Notes: generated by a model not told the origin, from the sequence alone. DNA of 64,000 nt from Roseateles sp. SL47 (GCF_026625885.1 NZ_CP113068.1:4960001-5024000), one strand, 5' to 3'. Positions 1 through 6,476 are shown, numbered from the stretch's first letter. Program-made: numbers and translations.

Positions 1-368
1 GGATCGAATTTTCGTTGTCCGTTGAAGGCCAACTTTGCGGCCTGGCTGTTGCCAGGGTCTCACGTCACAAGCATTGGCTATCCGTAACGCACCTGGAGGG
101 AGCGCCAGGAACGCACCGCTTGAAAGGCAAGGTGCTTCCCATCATGGTCCAGGGGTTTCAGATGTATAGCGCACAAATTTCACGGGATGACGAAGAGCAA
201 CCAGGATTACGCCTGCTGAACCCCACAGATGATGCGATGGTGCGGTACCGACAAGCAGGGTACAATGCAAGTGCCTTGACAAAGAGGCTTTGTGCGGTAG
301 TGATCCAACCGCGCACAGGAGAAAACCATGAACATCGCAACGAAAAAGAACCCGAATCGGAGGCCTAA
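1..368 (+). CDS. GNAT-superfamily-like protein, C-terminal part (5' end outside window)
   Basis: The frame is open from the first base of the window to a stop at 366-368, and no convincing start with a ribosome site is visible, so the gene probably begins upstream. The translated part has a strand-like 'GLAVARVS' segment, then a 'HRLKG' segment, then 'LRLLNP', and a final 'YRQAGY'. From memory this order resembles the second half of small GNAT-type acyltransferases carried by phages and islands. The acetyl-CoA loop itself is not clearly seen. Its 3' end overlaps the next small gene by 41 bases, which is unusual and leaves the true C-terminus slightly uncertain. The function is tentative; the coding call is moderate. 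Confidence 0.42.
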   Translation, partial: IEFSLSVEGQLCGLAVARVSRHKHWLSVTHLEGAPGTHRLKGKVLPIMVQGFQMYSAQISRDDEEQPGLRLLNPTDDAMVRYRQAGYNASALTKRLCAVVIQPRTGENHEHRNEKEPESEA

Positions 369-513
369 GTTGGAGCCGACCGCCGTCGTTCTGCTCGATC
401 AAGCGCGTGCTCGCATTCTCGCTCGACAGCGCACCACCCTTTCCGAGGTGCGCCAGCGCTTAGAAGGCCTGCTTGAAGACGAAATCTCTGGCGTCGTTGT
501 TGCTCGACGCTGA
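328..513 (+). CDS. small basic hypothetical protein (61 aa)
   Basis: A 61-residue ORF begins at an ATG preceded by AGGAG with good spacing (315-319). The product is rich in Arg and Lys at the N-terminus and then forms one predicted amphipathic helix ('LDQARARILARQ', 'VRQRLEGLLEDE'). It overlaps the end of the GNAT-like frame and is followed directly by a strong hairpin terminator. I do not recognise the family. The position after a possible acetyltransferase recalls small two-gene modules such as antitoxin/GNAT-toxin pairs, but there the antitoxin usually comes first and has a DNA-binding fold, and neither is visible here. No function is assigned. Confidence 0.5.
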   Translation: MNIATKKNPNRRPKLEPTAVVLLDQARARILARQRTTLSEVRQRLEGLLEDEISGVVVARR

Positions 514-530
514 GGTCCCTCACCGACTCA

Positions 531-557
531 AAAAAGCCCGCCTAACGCGGGCTTTTT
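531..557. terminator. bidirectional intrinsic terminator
   Basis: An 11-bp perfect stem (AAAAAGCCCGC at 531-541 with GCGGGCTTTTT at 547-557) surrounds a 5-base loop. It has A-tract and T-tract flanks on both sides, so it can stop the small plus-strand gene ending at 513 and also the minus-strand toxin/immunity unit that ends at 736. Confidence 0.85.
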
Positions 558-601
558 GTTTGGTTCGGCGGCCATTTGCAACCGATTTCGACGCAGTTTG
601 C

Positions 602-641
602 AGAGCATCGTACGCTGCCGTACTGCAGCGTACGATGCTCT
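602..641. repeat. perfect 16-bp inverted repeat with 8-base spacer
   Basis: The left arm at 602-617 (AGAGCATCGTACGCTG) is matched exactly by its reverse complement at 626-641. There is no T-run after either arm, so it does not look like a simple terminator. It lies in the 222-base gap between a plus-strand small gene and the 3' end of the immunity gene. It could be a recombination, partition or protein-binding site of the element. Apart from this repeat and the terminator I see nothing else in 514-735. Confidence 0.8.
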
Positions 642-735
642 TCCTAACCTGTCACCCCTCATACGGGGCCCTACTTCCAGTTCGAGCCAAATCTCAAAAT
701 TGAGAACTGACCGGGCTCAGGGGGAATTTGGCGAA

Positions 736-1062
736 TCAACGGGCTCGGCTTGCCCCTGACGCCAGCTCGCTCCGGATCGACAACAAGAACTCTCGCGTCG
801 TCGGGCGGAACCCAGTCGGGATGATGTCGGGCCGAAAGTACTCCTGGAACCGCTCTTCCATGCCCTCATCACCCGTGGCAAGGAAGCGATCGATGTCCTC
901 AATCAGTGGCCGCAGGATCGAGGGGTCGCTCTCTTCTACACATGCCTGCACCACGGCTTCAAGCGTATCGCCGTGGATGTCGAAGTCCTGATGGAACCAC
1001 CCCCCCATGAAGGCAGCCAATTCTGGAAAGAGCTGTTCGCCCTTGGTATGGATGATGGGCAT
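736..1062 (-). CDS. CdiI-type immunity protein for the adjacent RNase toxin
   Basis: This 108-residue acidic protein has the pattern of the contact-dependent-inhibition immunity family called CdiI_3 in Pfam: 'FPELAAFMGGWFHQDFD', then 'GDTLEAVVQACVEE', then a helical 'LIEDIDRFLA' segment and a C-terminal 'FLLSIRSEL'. Members bind and block a cognate CdiA C-terminal toxin in the cytoplasm. The ATG at 1062 lies just two bases past the toxin stop codon, so the two are translated from one message and probably coupled. Acidic composition and position directly after the toxin both support immunity. The family assignment is from memory of sequence patterns. Pairing with an RNase A-like toxin is what is known for the Yersinia kristensenii system. 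Confidence 0.72.
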   Translation of the reverse strand: MPIIHTKGEQLFPELAAFMGGWFHQDFDIHGDTLEAVVQACVEESDPSILRPLIEDIDRFLATGDEGMEERFQEYFRPDIIPTGFRPTTREFLLSIRSELASGASRAR

Positions 1063-1064
1063 GA

Positions 1065-2012
1065 TCAGGGCACCGGGTAGGAAGTGAGTATGAAGTAGAC
1101 GCGATTTTGCTGCTGCACACGGCGCAACACGACAACAAGCCGGGTCATCTGTTGGAACTGCCCAGTAGTCCGTACCACCCCCTCGCCAACAGACATTGAG
1201 GCTTGGTACTGGAACGAGAACGGCTTCCCCCCGACCTTGGCAGTCTTGGCCCAGGTCTCAATCTTCGACGCATTGGCGCGCACCGCTGCGCTTACGTGGC
1301 GTTCCGCGTCAGCCAGCGTTCGAAATGTCGTCGCTGCGGGGATCTTGGTTTCGGCCGCGAGGCGGGCCCTTAACTGCGATTCTGTTTTCCCGACGTGCTT
1401 CAGGATGGTGTGGCCGCCAGCGGCCTCCTCGGCTGCCAGACTGATCGTCCCTTTTCGGATGGCCAGAGCCCGAAGAACTCCAACACCTCCAGCCAGGAAC
1501 GGAATAGCCAAATCAGCCCCAAGGCCTATCATCTCGGCAGTCTTGGGATCTGCACCAAGGGCAGAAGACAATGCCTTGGCTGAATCCGCCGTCAGCGTAG
1601 AGACGTCTCTGCCCGTGGCGATCTGGCGGACGGCGGAAGAAGTGGTGTCCATGCCGTGGGCACCCAGAACGCCACCCGCAACCTTGGTCAGCGCAGTAGG
1701 CTCCGGAACCATCAGTAGGCCCCCTGCCCCCACGAGTTCTAAAGCCCCACCCACAAGCTTGCCAATGCCCCAGAGCCTACTGGAAAGGGATGGCTCGGAT
1801 TCAATCGTCTCGCCCGCGAGCACCGCAGCGAGCTGAATCGGCGTCAACACCATCTGCACACCGGCATCAGGCGCTGGGTCAAAGTCTTCGCCTTGGGGGA
1901 ATGCGCTACCGGACGGTCCGGGTATTGGCGAGTGATGCAGACACAACGTGCCACGGTCGAATGGCTGCGCCTCGCTACCGCACAGTGGCCCTGGAATCCT
2001 CTCGTTTGCCAT
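1065..2012 (-). CDS. polymorphic toxin with C-terminal RNase A-like (CdiA-CT) domain
   Basis: The protein has 315 residues. Residues 1-40 carry Pro/Gly/Cys-rich motifs ('IPGPLC', 'GTLCLH', 'IPGPSG'). Residues about 78-185 form a Gly/Ala-rich hydrophobic region like the pre-toxin or membrane segments of polymorphic toxins. Residues about 198-315 match the bacterial CdiA-CT RNase A fold: 'GGHTILKHVGKT', then 'FRTLADAERHVS', and a final 'VYFILTSYP'. In the Y. kristensenii toxin the active site is, from memory, H175, R186, T276 and Y278. Here H206 and R217 have the same 11-residue spacing, and T310-x-Y312 gives the T-x-Y end. No CdiA filament, RHS, PAAR or VgrG part is present, so the delivery route is unknown. 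The cognate immunity gene follows directly. Confidence 0.75.
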   Translation of the reverse strand: MANERIPGPLCGSEAQPFDRGTLCLHHSPIPGPSGSAFPQGEDFDPAPDAGVQMVLTPIQLAAVLAGETIESEPSLSSRLWGIGKLVGGALELVGAGGLLMVPEPTALTKVAGGVLGAHGMDTTSSAVRQIATGRDVSTLTADSAKALSSALGADPKTAEMIGLGADLAIPFLAGGVGVLRALAIRKGTISLAAEEAAGGHTILKHVGKTESQLRARLAAETKIPAATTFRTLADAERHVSAAVRANASKIETWAKTAKVGGKPFSFQYQASMSVGEGVVRTTGQFQQMTRLVVVLRRVQQQNRVYFILTSYPVP

Positions 2013-2105
2013 GTGGTAAGCCGCAGTTCAGACGGCCCTCAAAGCCCAAAAAGTTCATTCTCTTATCGGGTGTAGCCCGGCACAGGTCACCAAAGTCACA
2101 ACGCA

Positions 2106-2762
2106 TCAGGGTGCAGACTGGTCGGTGTCCTTGCGATATTGGTCGATGAACTCGAACAGCTCATCGTCGGTGTGCACGCCCTCTGACCAGTCGAGAACAT
2201 GCCGGGCGAAGACCGCGTGCACAGAAGCAACGGACGCAGGACGAGATGGCTCAAAGCTACGAATTACGTTTGGATTGCTAGCAGCGGCTGCCCGGGCAGG
2301 CGTCGACGGCCGCTCCGCCGGATTCCCTGGGGGCGCAATCGGTTGGTTACGCATCTGGTAGGCCGCCTCGAGCAACTCCCTTCCCCTTGGGTCTCGCGCC
2401 TGGCTCTCAAGCTTCATGAAGGACGAGAACTCGGAGGCCATGTAAGGGTCACTATTGGTCCGCCCGGGGTGCTCTCTCCAGTAGAAGAGCTGCCCAAGCG
2501 CCTGCGCCGACTCCGGCCAATCGAGTGTCGCAGCCAACAGCCAAGTCCCGTCATAGCCGGCAGCGCGAAGATGCCCGACCGGCCAGGCTGATTTCTGCCG
2601 AATTGCGCGCGCGACCCAGGCCATAGTCAACCACTGATGTGGCGTCCCCTGAGGAAACACTTCGAAAGCCGCAAGGCAATCGGCGATCGTCTCTCTGACG
2701 ATCTGGTCAAACACTGCTCGCGGGCTGACGACTGCCGCCGCGCGTCTGATCAGACGCTCCAT
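2106..2762 (-). CDS. hypothetical protein, first gene of toxin/immunity unit
   Basis: This 218-residue protein starts at an ATG with an excellent GGGGAGGAG ribosome site and is the first gene of the minus-strand unit, 93 bases before the toxin. I do not recognise it. Residues 1-130 look mostly helical, with conserved-looking aromatic stretches ('HQWLTMAWVARAIRQ', 'TWLLAATLDWPESA'). A Pro/Ala-rich linker follows at about 145-175, then a short acidic C-terminal helix ('DELFEFIDQYRKD'). By position it could be a toxin-specific chaperone or adaptor, as often seen just upstream of secreted effectors, but no known chaperone family is visible. It has no signal peptide or membrane segment. Confidence 0.6.
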   Translation of the reverse strand: MERLIRRAAAVVSPRAVFDQIVRETIADCLAAFEVFPQGTPHQWLTMAWVARAIRQKSAWPVGHLRAAGYDGTWLLAATLDWPESAQALGQLFYWREHPGRTNSDPYMASEFSSFMKLESQARDPRGRELLEAAYQMRNQPIAPPGNPAERPSTPARAAAASNPNVIRSFEPSRPASVASVHAVFARHVLDWSEGVHTDDELFEFIDQYRKDTDQSAP

Positions 2763-2824
2763 TTGTTCTCCTCCCCCTCAAGGCTCAGTTTACGGAGCCC
2801 TTCATCGGCATCCCCTGAAAACAA

Positions 2825-2865
2825 ATTAAGCGCGCCGCTTGACCATACGAAGCGGCGCGCTTAAT
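2825..2865. repeat. 16-bp perfect inverted repeat overlapping the plus-operon promoter
   Basis: The arms ATTAAGCGCGCCGCTT (2825-2840) and AAGCGGCGCGCTTAAT (2850-2865) flank a 9-base loop. It lies between the divergent toxin unit (start 2762) and the phage-type operon (start 2900). The -35 box of the plus promoter lies at the left arm/loop junction and the right arm fills the promoter spacer. That layout suits a repressor operator better than a terminator. Confidence 0.8.
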
Positions 2866-2867
2866 AT
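2839..2867 (+). promoter_or_regulatory. sigma70-like promoter of the phage-type operon
   Basis: TTGACC (2839-2844), a 17-base spacer, then TAATAT (2862-2867). Transcription would begin about 2873, giving a leader of roughly 27 bases with GGGAGG before the ATG at 2900. It is embedded in the 16-bp inverted repeat, so access is probably controlled by a dimeric repressor or by hairpin formation. Confidence 0.6.
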
Positions 2868-2899
2868 TTATCCATCGCAACCATGGGAGGTTCCGAGCG

Positions 2900-3235
2900 A
2901 TGGACCGAATGACCTACAGCGCAGAGAAGGAACTGGCAGACGCCACGGCCGAACTGGCCCACGTACTGAACCAGGAAGTCTTCAATGACCCGTTCCCGGT
3001 GGCCCGCCGCGGCGTCGGCGTGCGGGGCAACCTCGCCGCCAAGCAGGCCGCCCAGCAGCGTGCGCACGAAAACACGCGCCGCATCAGCGAGCTGAAGGCC
3101 CGCATCAACGAACTGCGCACGCGGATCGAAGACCAGCACCTCGAAGCCATCAGTAACGCTAGCCTCTTGGAACGCATGGGCTCTGGCCGGGTTGCCGCCG
3201 AGGTCCTGCCCGATGTGGCCCGGGAGACAGCATGA
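2900..3235 (+). CDS. phage-type hypothetical protein with coiled coil (111 aa)
   Basis: This is the first gene of the plus-strand operon, with a GGGAGG ribosome site just ahead. The 111-residue product has no recognisable domain. Residues about 45-90 form a strongly charged heptad-like helix ('AHENTRRISELKARINELRTR') that should be a coiled coil. A preceding basic loop ('VARRGVGVRG') is Gly/Arg-rich. The stop overlaps the next start by four bases (ATGA), which indicates translational coupling along the operon. Similar short helical proteins are common in the early regions of temperate phages; the function is unknown. Confidence 0.65.
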   Translation: MDRMTYSAEKELADATAELAHVLNQEVFNDPFPVARRGVGVRGNLAAKQAAQQRAHENTRRISELKARINELRTRIEDQHLEAISNASLLERMGSGRVAAEVLPDVARETA

Positions 3236-3546
3236 GTACGGCCATTCATCGCTGCAAGGTGTGCAACACCACCACACGCGTGGAGTACCGCCGAGAAATG
3301 CGCCCCATCGGCTACGGTCGAAAGGAAGCGGTCTATTTCCGAGCGGCTGACGGGATACGCAATGTCCAACCTGTCGCATGCTGCGGCCGCATCACCGACT
3401 GGAACTTCCTCAAGGCCCATCTCAACCCGGCTGTGAAGTGCGACGCCCGTTGCACCGATGCCAAAGGCTTCAAGTGCGAGTGCAGTTGCGGTGGGGAACA
3501 CCACGCCAAGGGTGGCATGTTCATGAACCTTCTGGAGGCAGCATGA
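3232..3546 (+). CDS. Cys-rich zinc-binding phage protein (104 aa)
   Basis: The product has a CxxC at the N-terminus ('CKVCN'), a CC pair in the middle ('VACCGR'), and a dense Cys/His cluster in the C-terminal third ('KCDARCTDAKGFKCECSCG' then 'EHH'). This is enough ligands for two zinc sites. The C-terminal block resembles a conserved phage family of unknown function. It overlaps both neighbours by four bases, so it is part of one coupled operon. No catalytic residues are apparent; a nucleic-acid or protein binding role is plausible but not shown. Confidence 0.65.
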   Translation: MSTAIHRCKVCNTTTRVEYRREMRPIGYGRKEAVYFRAADGIRNVQPVACCGRITDWNFLKAHLNPAVKCDARCTDAKGFKCECSCGGEHHAKGGMFMNLLEAA

Positions 3547-3785
3547 AGCAGCCCCACAACAGACCACCCGTGCTGAGTCGGGCCTGCGCCGTGGCAGACG
3601 ACTACATCGAAGCTGGCAGCGCTTGCAGCGAGTTCCTAACTCCCGAGGACGCTTCGGTCACCCCGCCAGCTGGCTGGGGTATCTGGACCGTCCTGGCCAT
3701 CACAGGCGGCATCGGCTTCGTCTGTCTCCTGGCGCTGCACTTCTGCCTGCGCCTGGCTGACCTCGTCACCAAGGTGCCGCAATGA
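3543..3785 (+). CDS. small membrane protein (80 aa)
   Basis: The ATG at 3543 overlaps the previous stop (ATGA). An upstream in-frame start exists but would lie wholly inside the zinc-protein gene, so the coupled start is preferred. The 80-residue product has a polar N-terminal half and one clear membrane segment ('WTVLAITGGIGFVCLLALHF', about residues 48-67), followed by a short tail with Arg and Lys. The topology would put the tail inside. The family is not recognised. It is one of four tiny membrane proteins in this operon. Confidence 0.6.
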   Translation: MKQPHNRPPVLSRACAVADDYIEAGSACSEFLTPEDASVTPPAGWGIWTVLAITGGIGFVCLLALHFCLRLADLVTKVPQ

Positions 3786-3895
3786 AGCTCGACGAAGTTG
3801 CAGAACAGGCCATTTCTCAGCTGAGCGCGGGCGCTGCGCTGGTCATCGCCGTGCTGGCGGTACTGAGCGCAGCTCTCCCTGCCCTTCTCGCCTAA
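3782..3895 (+). CDS. micro membrane protein (37 aa)
   Basis: A 37-codon ORF starts at an ATG overlapping the stop of the preceding gene (ATGA at 3782-3785). The first 15 residues are amphipathic and acidic ('MKLDEVAEQAISQLS'), followed by one hydrophobic segment ('AALVIAVLAVLSAALPALLA') that runs to the C-terminus. The four-base overlap and the clean hydrophobic profile are the evidence that it is translated. The function is unknown. The 97 bases that follow (3896-3992) are very GC-rich, contain no gene, and end in the GGAGA ribosome site of the next gene. Confidence 0.5.
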   Translation: MKLDEVAEQAISQLSAGAALVIAVLAVLSAALPALLA

Positions 3896-3992
3896 CCAGT
3901 TTCGGGGCCGGCCGGCCTCTCCCTCCTCCCTTGCTCCGCGGGCTCCTCCCTCCCGCGCGCCGCGCCGGCACCACCTTTCTCCGGAGACCACC

Positions 3993-4505
3993 TTGTCACT
4001 GCTCTCAATCTTCCGAGGCGACCCCGTCGAAGACCGGATCGCCGACATCAAGAAGGCAGGCACCGCCTTCGCCGACTCGTCCGCGCTGCTCATCGAAAAG
4101 GTGATCACCCGCATCGAGTCCATCACCCCCACACGGGAGTTCTTCGGCGACCGGGTGGCAGAAGCGGCCGCAGTCCGCCGCCTGACGCTGGAATCACTGA
4201 ACCGCCAACTGGCCGCCGCCCGGATGCGCGAGAAAGCACCCACCCTGACGATCCACGAAGCCAGCGGCGCCACCACGGTACTCCCCCTCAACCCGAACAG
4301 CCTGCCCACGTTGAAGCTGGGAACGATCCAGGAACGCCTGGGCATCGCCGTGACTGAAGCCTTCCTGATGGAACGCGGCTTCAAGGCAACCCACGAGCGT
4401 GGCGCCCGGCTGTATCACGAGTCGCAGTTCTATGCGATCTGCAGCGCCGTCGCCAGCCACGCCCACACCGTGGCAGCTCGGCATCACCTGCGGAGCGGAT
4501 CATGA
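3993..4505 (+). CDS. phage-type hypothetical protein (170 aa), TTG start
   Basis: The likely start is TTG at 3993, with GGAGA eight bases upstream; no ATG fits. The 170-residue protein is mostly helical. Residues 10-80 are a charged helix region ('DPVEDRIADIKKAG', 'ESLNRQLAAARMRE'), residues 85-115 look like beta-strands, and the C-terminal part has a His-rich end ('YAICSAVASHAHTVAARHH'). I do not recognise the family. Its stop overlaps the next ATG by four bases, keeping it in the same operon. Confidence 0.6.
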   Translation: MSLLSIFRGDPVEDRIADIKKAGTAFADSSALLIEKVITRIESITPTREFFGDRVAEAAAVRRLTLESLNRQLAAARMREKAPTLTIHEASGATTVLPLNPNSLPTLKLGTIQERLGIAVTEAFLMERGFKATHERGARLYHESQFYAICSAVASHAHTVAARHHLRSGS

Positions 4506-4786
4506 GTGACTTCTTCGCACCCATGACCACCCACATTGCTAAGACGGCACGCACGTGCATCTGGTGCGGGGAGCGTCTCACGGTTGGCCAGCCGTACTGC
4601 CGCCAGTCCGGCGTCTGGGACGGTCAATTCTTCACGAGCCGGTATCACCCCGAATGCTGGGACGCCCTCGGCGAGCAGGATGACCCCGAGTTCACACCTC
4701 ATGAAAACGAGCGCCCGCTTTCGTCCGCAGAGGCCGAGTACCGGTCGTGGGACTGTGCAGCGCTCTTCCAAGCGAGCCTCCTATGA
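4502..4786 (+). CDS. zinc-finger-like phage protein (94 aa)
   Basis: The 94-residue product has a treble-clef-like start, 'CIWCGERL', followed 30 residues on by 'YHPECWDA'. Two Cys pairs and a His can therefore hold one zinc, and 'GVWDGQFFTSRYHPECW' is a pattern seen in small phage proteins of this type. It overlaps both neighbours by a few bases. A regulatory or nuclease-accessory role is possible, but only the zinc ligands are actually seen. Confidence 0.6.
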   Translation: MSDFFAPMTTHIAKTARTCIWCGERLTVGQPYCRQSGVWDGQFFTSRYHPECWDALGEQDDPEFTPHENERPLSSAEAEYRSWDCAALFQASLL

Positions 4787-5241
4787 GTCGAAAGCGCACC
4801 GCTCATGTGCCCACCCCGTTTGTGGGCGATTTCCAGGACCACTTGACCTTCAACGGTCGGCCGCCCCGCACCCTGGCAGAGCTCCAGTTCGCGAAGGCGG
4901 AATACGAGCACCGCCAGCGCGCCGCCGAGATCCGAGCTCTTTCCAAAAAGCTCGCTCTCCTGGACCCATTCGTGGAGCCGATCCTGAAGGCAGGCATCCG
5001 CCTGTCCTATCGCGACCTCAGTTCTGCCGACCACGGCAAGGTCATCCGAGTTCAGCCGGTATACACGGTGCCAGGTCGCGACAGGAAGTTGTACGAGATC
5101 CTGATCGCGCTGGGCTTCAAGGAGGTCGAGCGGAAGGACTGGGGCTTGAACAACCTCTTGGTGACCTTGAAGCACGGCCGTGCCCTGTTGGTGCGGATCG
5201 AGATTCCGGGGCCAGCGATGGAGACAGCATGCGCGAGCTGA
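4783..5241 (+). CDS. phage-type hypothetical protein (152 aa)
   Basis: The chosen start is ATG 4783, which overlaps the previous stop; the longer in-frame start at 4747 would lie inside the zinc-finger gene. Residues 25-60 are a charged helix ('LAELQFAKAEYEHRQRAAEI'). The C-terminal half has alternating strand-like segments ('KVIRVQPVYTVPG', 'LLVTLKHGRALLVRIEI') around a helix ('KLYEILIALGFKEVERKDW'), suggesting a compact alpha/beta fold. I cannot name the family. The 3' end overlaps the next small gene by 13 bases. Confidence 0.6.
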   Translation: MSRKRTAHVPTPFVGDFQDHLTFNGRPPRTLAELQFAKAEYEHRQRAAEIRALSKKLALLDPFVEPILKAGIRLSYRDLSSADHGKVIRVQPVYTVPGRDRKLYEILIALGFKEVERKDWGLNNLLVTLKHGRALLVRIEIPGPAMETACAS

Positions 5242-5324
5242 TCACCGCCACCACCGTTGTTCTGTCCGCAGTGCTCGCGATGATGCTCATGCTGCTGCCA
5301 CACCCACGTGCTCTTGCGAACCGA
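5229..5324 (+). pseudogene. 5' part of a small membrane-protein gene interrupted by a minus-strand cassette
   Basis: An ATG at 5229, coupled to the preceding gene, opens a frame that begins as a typical tiny membrane protein ('LITATTVVLSAVLAMMLMLL', then 'HPRALA'). From about 5325 the same frame is antisense to real minus-strand genes. It stays open by chance to a TGA at 6498-6500, and that stop overlaps the ATG of the next operon gene (TGATG). The simplest reading is that the original gene ended at 6500 and was split by insertion of the 5325-6476 cassette. The 3' remnant would be about 6471-6500. The exact breakpoints cannot be set from one sequence. Confidence 0.45.
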
Positions 5325-5792
5325 TCATTCCTCCCCGTTTGTCGGGACCGTGACGCCATAACGGACGACCTGCGCAGCCGTCTTGATGATGTCGTGATTC
5401 AACTTCGACAGCGTGACAAACCTGGAGACTTCAGTTGCATTTCCTCCAAGCTGCCGATGTATGTTTTGGAGCGTTGCGTTGGCAATGCTCTGAAGTTCAA
5501 GCAGGGCATTCAGTCGATCAATGGGCAGAAGATCAAGACGGATCAAGGCCGCCTGCTGAATGAGCATTTTCAGCTTCTCTCGGCAAGTGAGAAGGGCATT
5601 TCGCCGAACGACTTGGCTTTCAAGGGTCAGTCGCAAGGAGAGTCCTTCGAGCCTCAAGGCGAAGTGCTCAGCGACGTTGATAGCTTCCTTCCGAGCAGCG
5701 CGTCCTTGGTTCCAAGGCACCCAGATGGCGATAAGCACCGAAACCGTAGCACCAACGGCCTGCGCCCATCCCGACCACTCGGCCTTCGACAT
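5325..5792 (-). CDS. membrane-anchored hypothetical protein (155 aa), last gene of minus cassette
   Basis: ATG 5792 is chosen because GGAG lies seven bases upstream. A longer frame to 5843 lacks a ribosome site. One membrane segment follows the first dozen residues ('GATVSVLIAIWVPW'), then a basic stop-transfer ('GRAARK') and a long cytoplasmic helical part with heptad-like Leu spacing. Short membrane-anchored helical proteins of this pattern are frequent as uncharacterised cargo in phages and islands. The gene is antisense to the surrounding operon. Function unknown. Confidence 0.62.
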   Translation of the reverse strand: MSKAEWSGWAQAVGATVSVLIAIWVPWNQGRAARKEAINVAEHFALRLEGLSLRLTLESQVVRRNALLTCREKLKMLIQQAALIRLDLLPIDRLNALLELQSIANATLQNIHRQLGGNATEVSRFVTLSKLNHDIIKTAAQVVRYGVTVPTNGEE

Positions 5793-5846
5793 GCAGGTAC
5801 TCCAATGCTGGAAGCCCAGCAGGCAGAACTCCGGGACGTCCATGTG

Positions 5847-6041
5847 TCAGAGTTTCCCCAGCCGCACGCGGTCGCCCAGATCGGTCAGCCAGCGCCGGCC
5901 GTCCTCACGGATGCCGGTGGTCAGGCACTTGTCCTGCAGCCGCTGCTGCATCTCCTCCCCAACGACCTTGCCGCCAACAGCCTGGGGGATGAAGTAGAGC
6001 GCAGCGCGCTCCTCTGGAGTGATGTCACCCGGCACAGTCAT
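5847..6041 (-). CDS. small hypothetical protein (64 aa), middle gene of minus cassette
   Basis: The ATG at 6041 overlaps the stop of the upstream cassette gene by four bases (ATGA). The 64-residue product has 'TPEERAALYFIPQAVGGKVVGEEMQQRL', followed by a short Gly/Arg-rich segment that looks like a wing ('TGIREDGRRWLTDLGDRV'). Together these are compatible with a small winged-helix-like fold. That is an impression from secondary-structure pattern only; no family is recognised. Confidence 0.55.
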   Translation of the reverse strand: MTVPGDITPEERAALYFIPQAVGGKVVGEEMQQRLQDKCLTTGIREDGRRWLTDLGDRVRLGKL

Positions 6042-6421
6042 TCGATTCGTTCCTTAAGGTATGGCCAGGCCGCCAGAGCCAACGCTCCTAGCGCAATCAC
6101 TGCGGAGGCGAAGGCCCACGTTGCGGAGCGCTTGGCCGCTTGGGCGGACACCACCGAGGCACTTGCTGATTGCTCGGCAGCGTCAACGGCCCTTCGATCC
6201 AGAGCCAAGCGCTGTGCCTCTAGGCGCTCCTGGGCAAGCTCCTTCTGCTGCTTTACCCAGTTCTCAGCAATCTGTGAAGCGGGGAATGAGAACGTCCTCC
6301 CCTCCACAAGCAGCCGCTCAATCTCCTGGACCGACTTGCCGACCACGAATTGGTCGAAGTCCTTGTCGTCCCAGACCGATGTCCCGCCCAGGACCATCCC
6401 TTTGGAAATGCCTTTGACCAT
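6038..6421 (-). CDS. membrane-anchored coiled-coil protein (127 aa), first gene of minus cassette
   Basis: ATG 6421 has a GGAGG ribosome site eight bases upstream and is preferred to the GTG at 6481, which would lie upstream of the possible promoter. The N-terminal 40 residues are polar. Residues about 45-95 are a charged helix ('ENWVKQQKELAQERLEAQRL'), and the C-terminus has one membrane segment ('FASAVIALGALALAAWPYL') with a short basic tail. It looks like a tail-anchored protein. With the two genes that follow it forms a compact operon read against the phage-type genes. Function unknown. Confidence 0.6.
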   Translation of the reverse strand: MVKGISKGMVLGGTSVWDDKDFDQFVVGKSVQEIERLLVEGRTFSFPASQIAENWVKQQKELAQERLEAQRLALDRRAVDAAEQSASASVVSAQAAKRSATWAFASAVIALGALALAAWPYLKERIE

Positions 6422-6449
6422 CCCCGCAGCCTCCACAAGCACGGATCGG

Positions 6450-6476
6450 ATTCTATTCAGCGTCGAAGGGTTGCAA
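6450..6476 (-). promoter_or_regulatory. possible promoter of the minus cassette
   Basis: Read on the minus strand, TTGCAA (6471-6476) is followed after 15 bases by TAGAAT (6450-6455), about 30 bases ahead of the ATG at 6421. The -10 box is good but the spacer is short, so this is only a candidate. Confidence 0.3.

Noticed and set aside
2826..2864. Intrinsic terminator at the 2825-2865 hairpin
   Set aside because: It lies between two divergent starts, not after a gene, and lacks a T-run; an operator role fits better.
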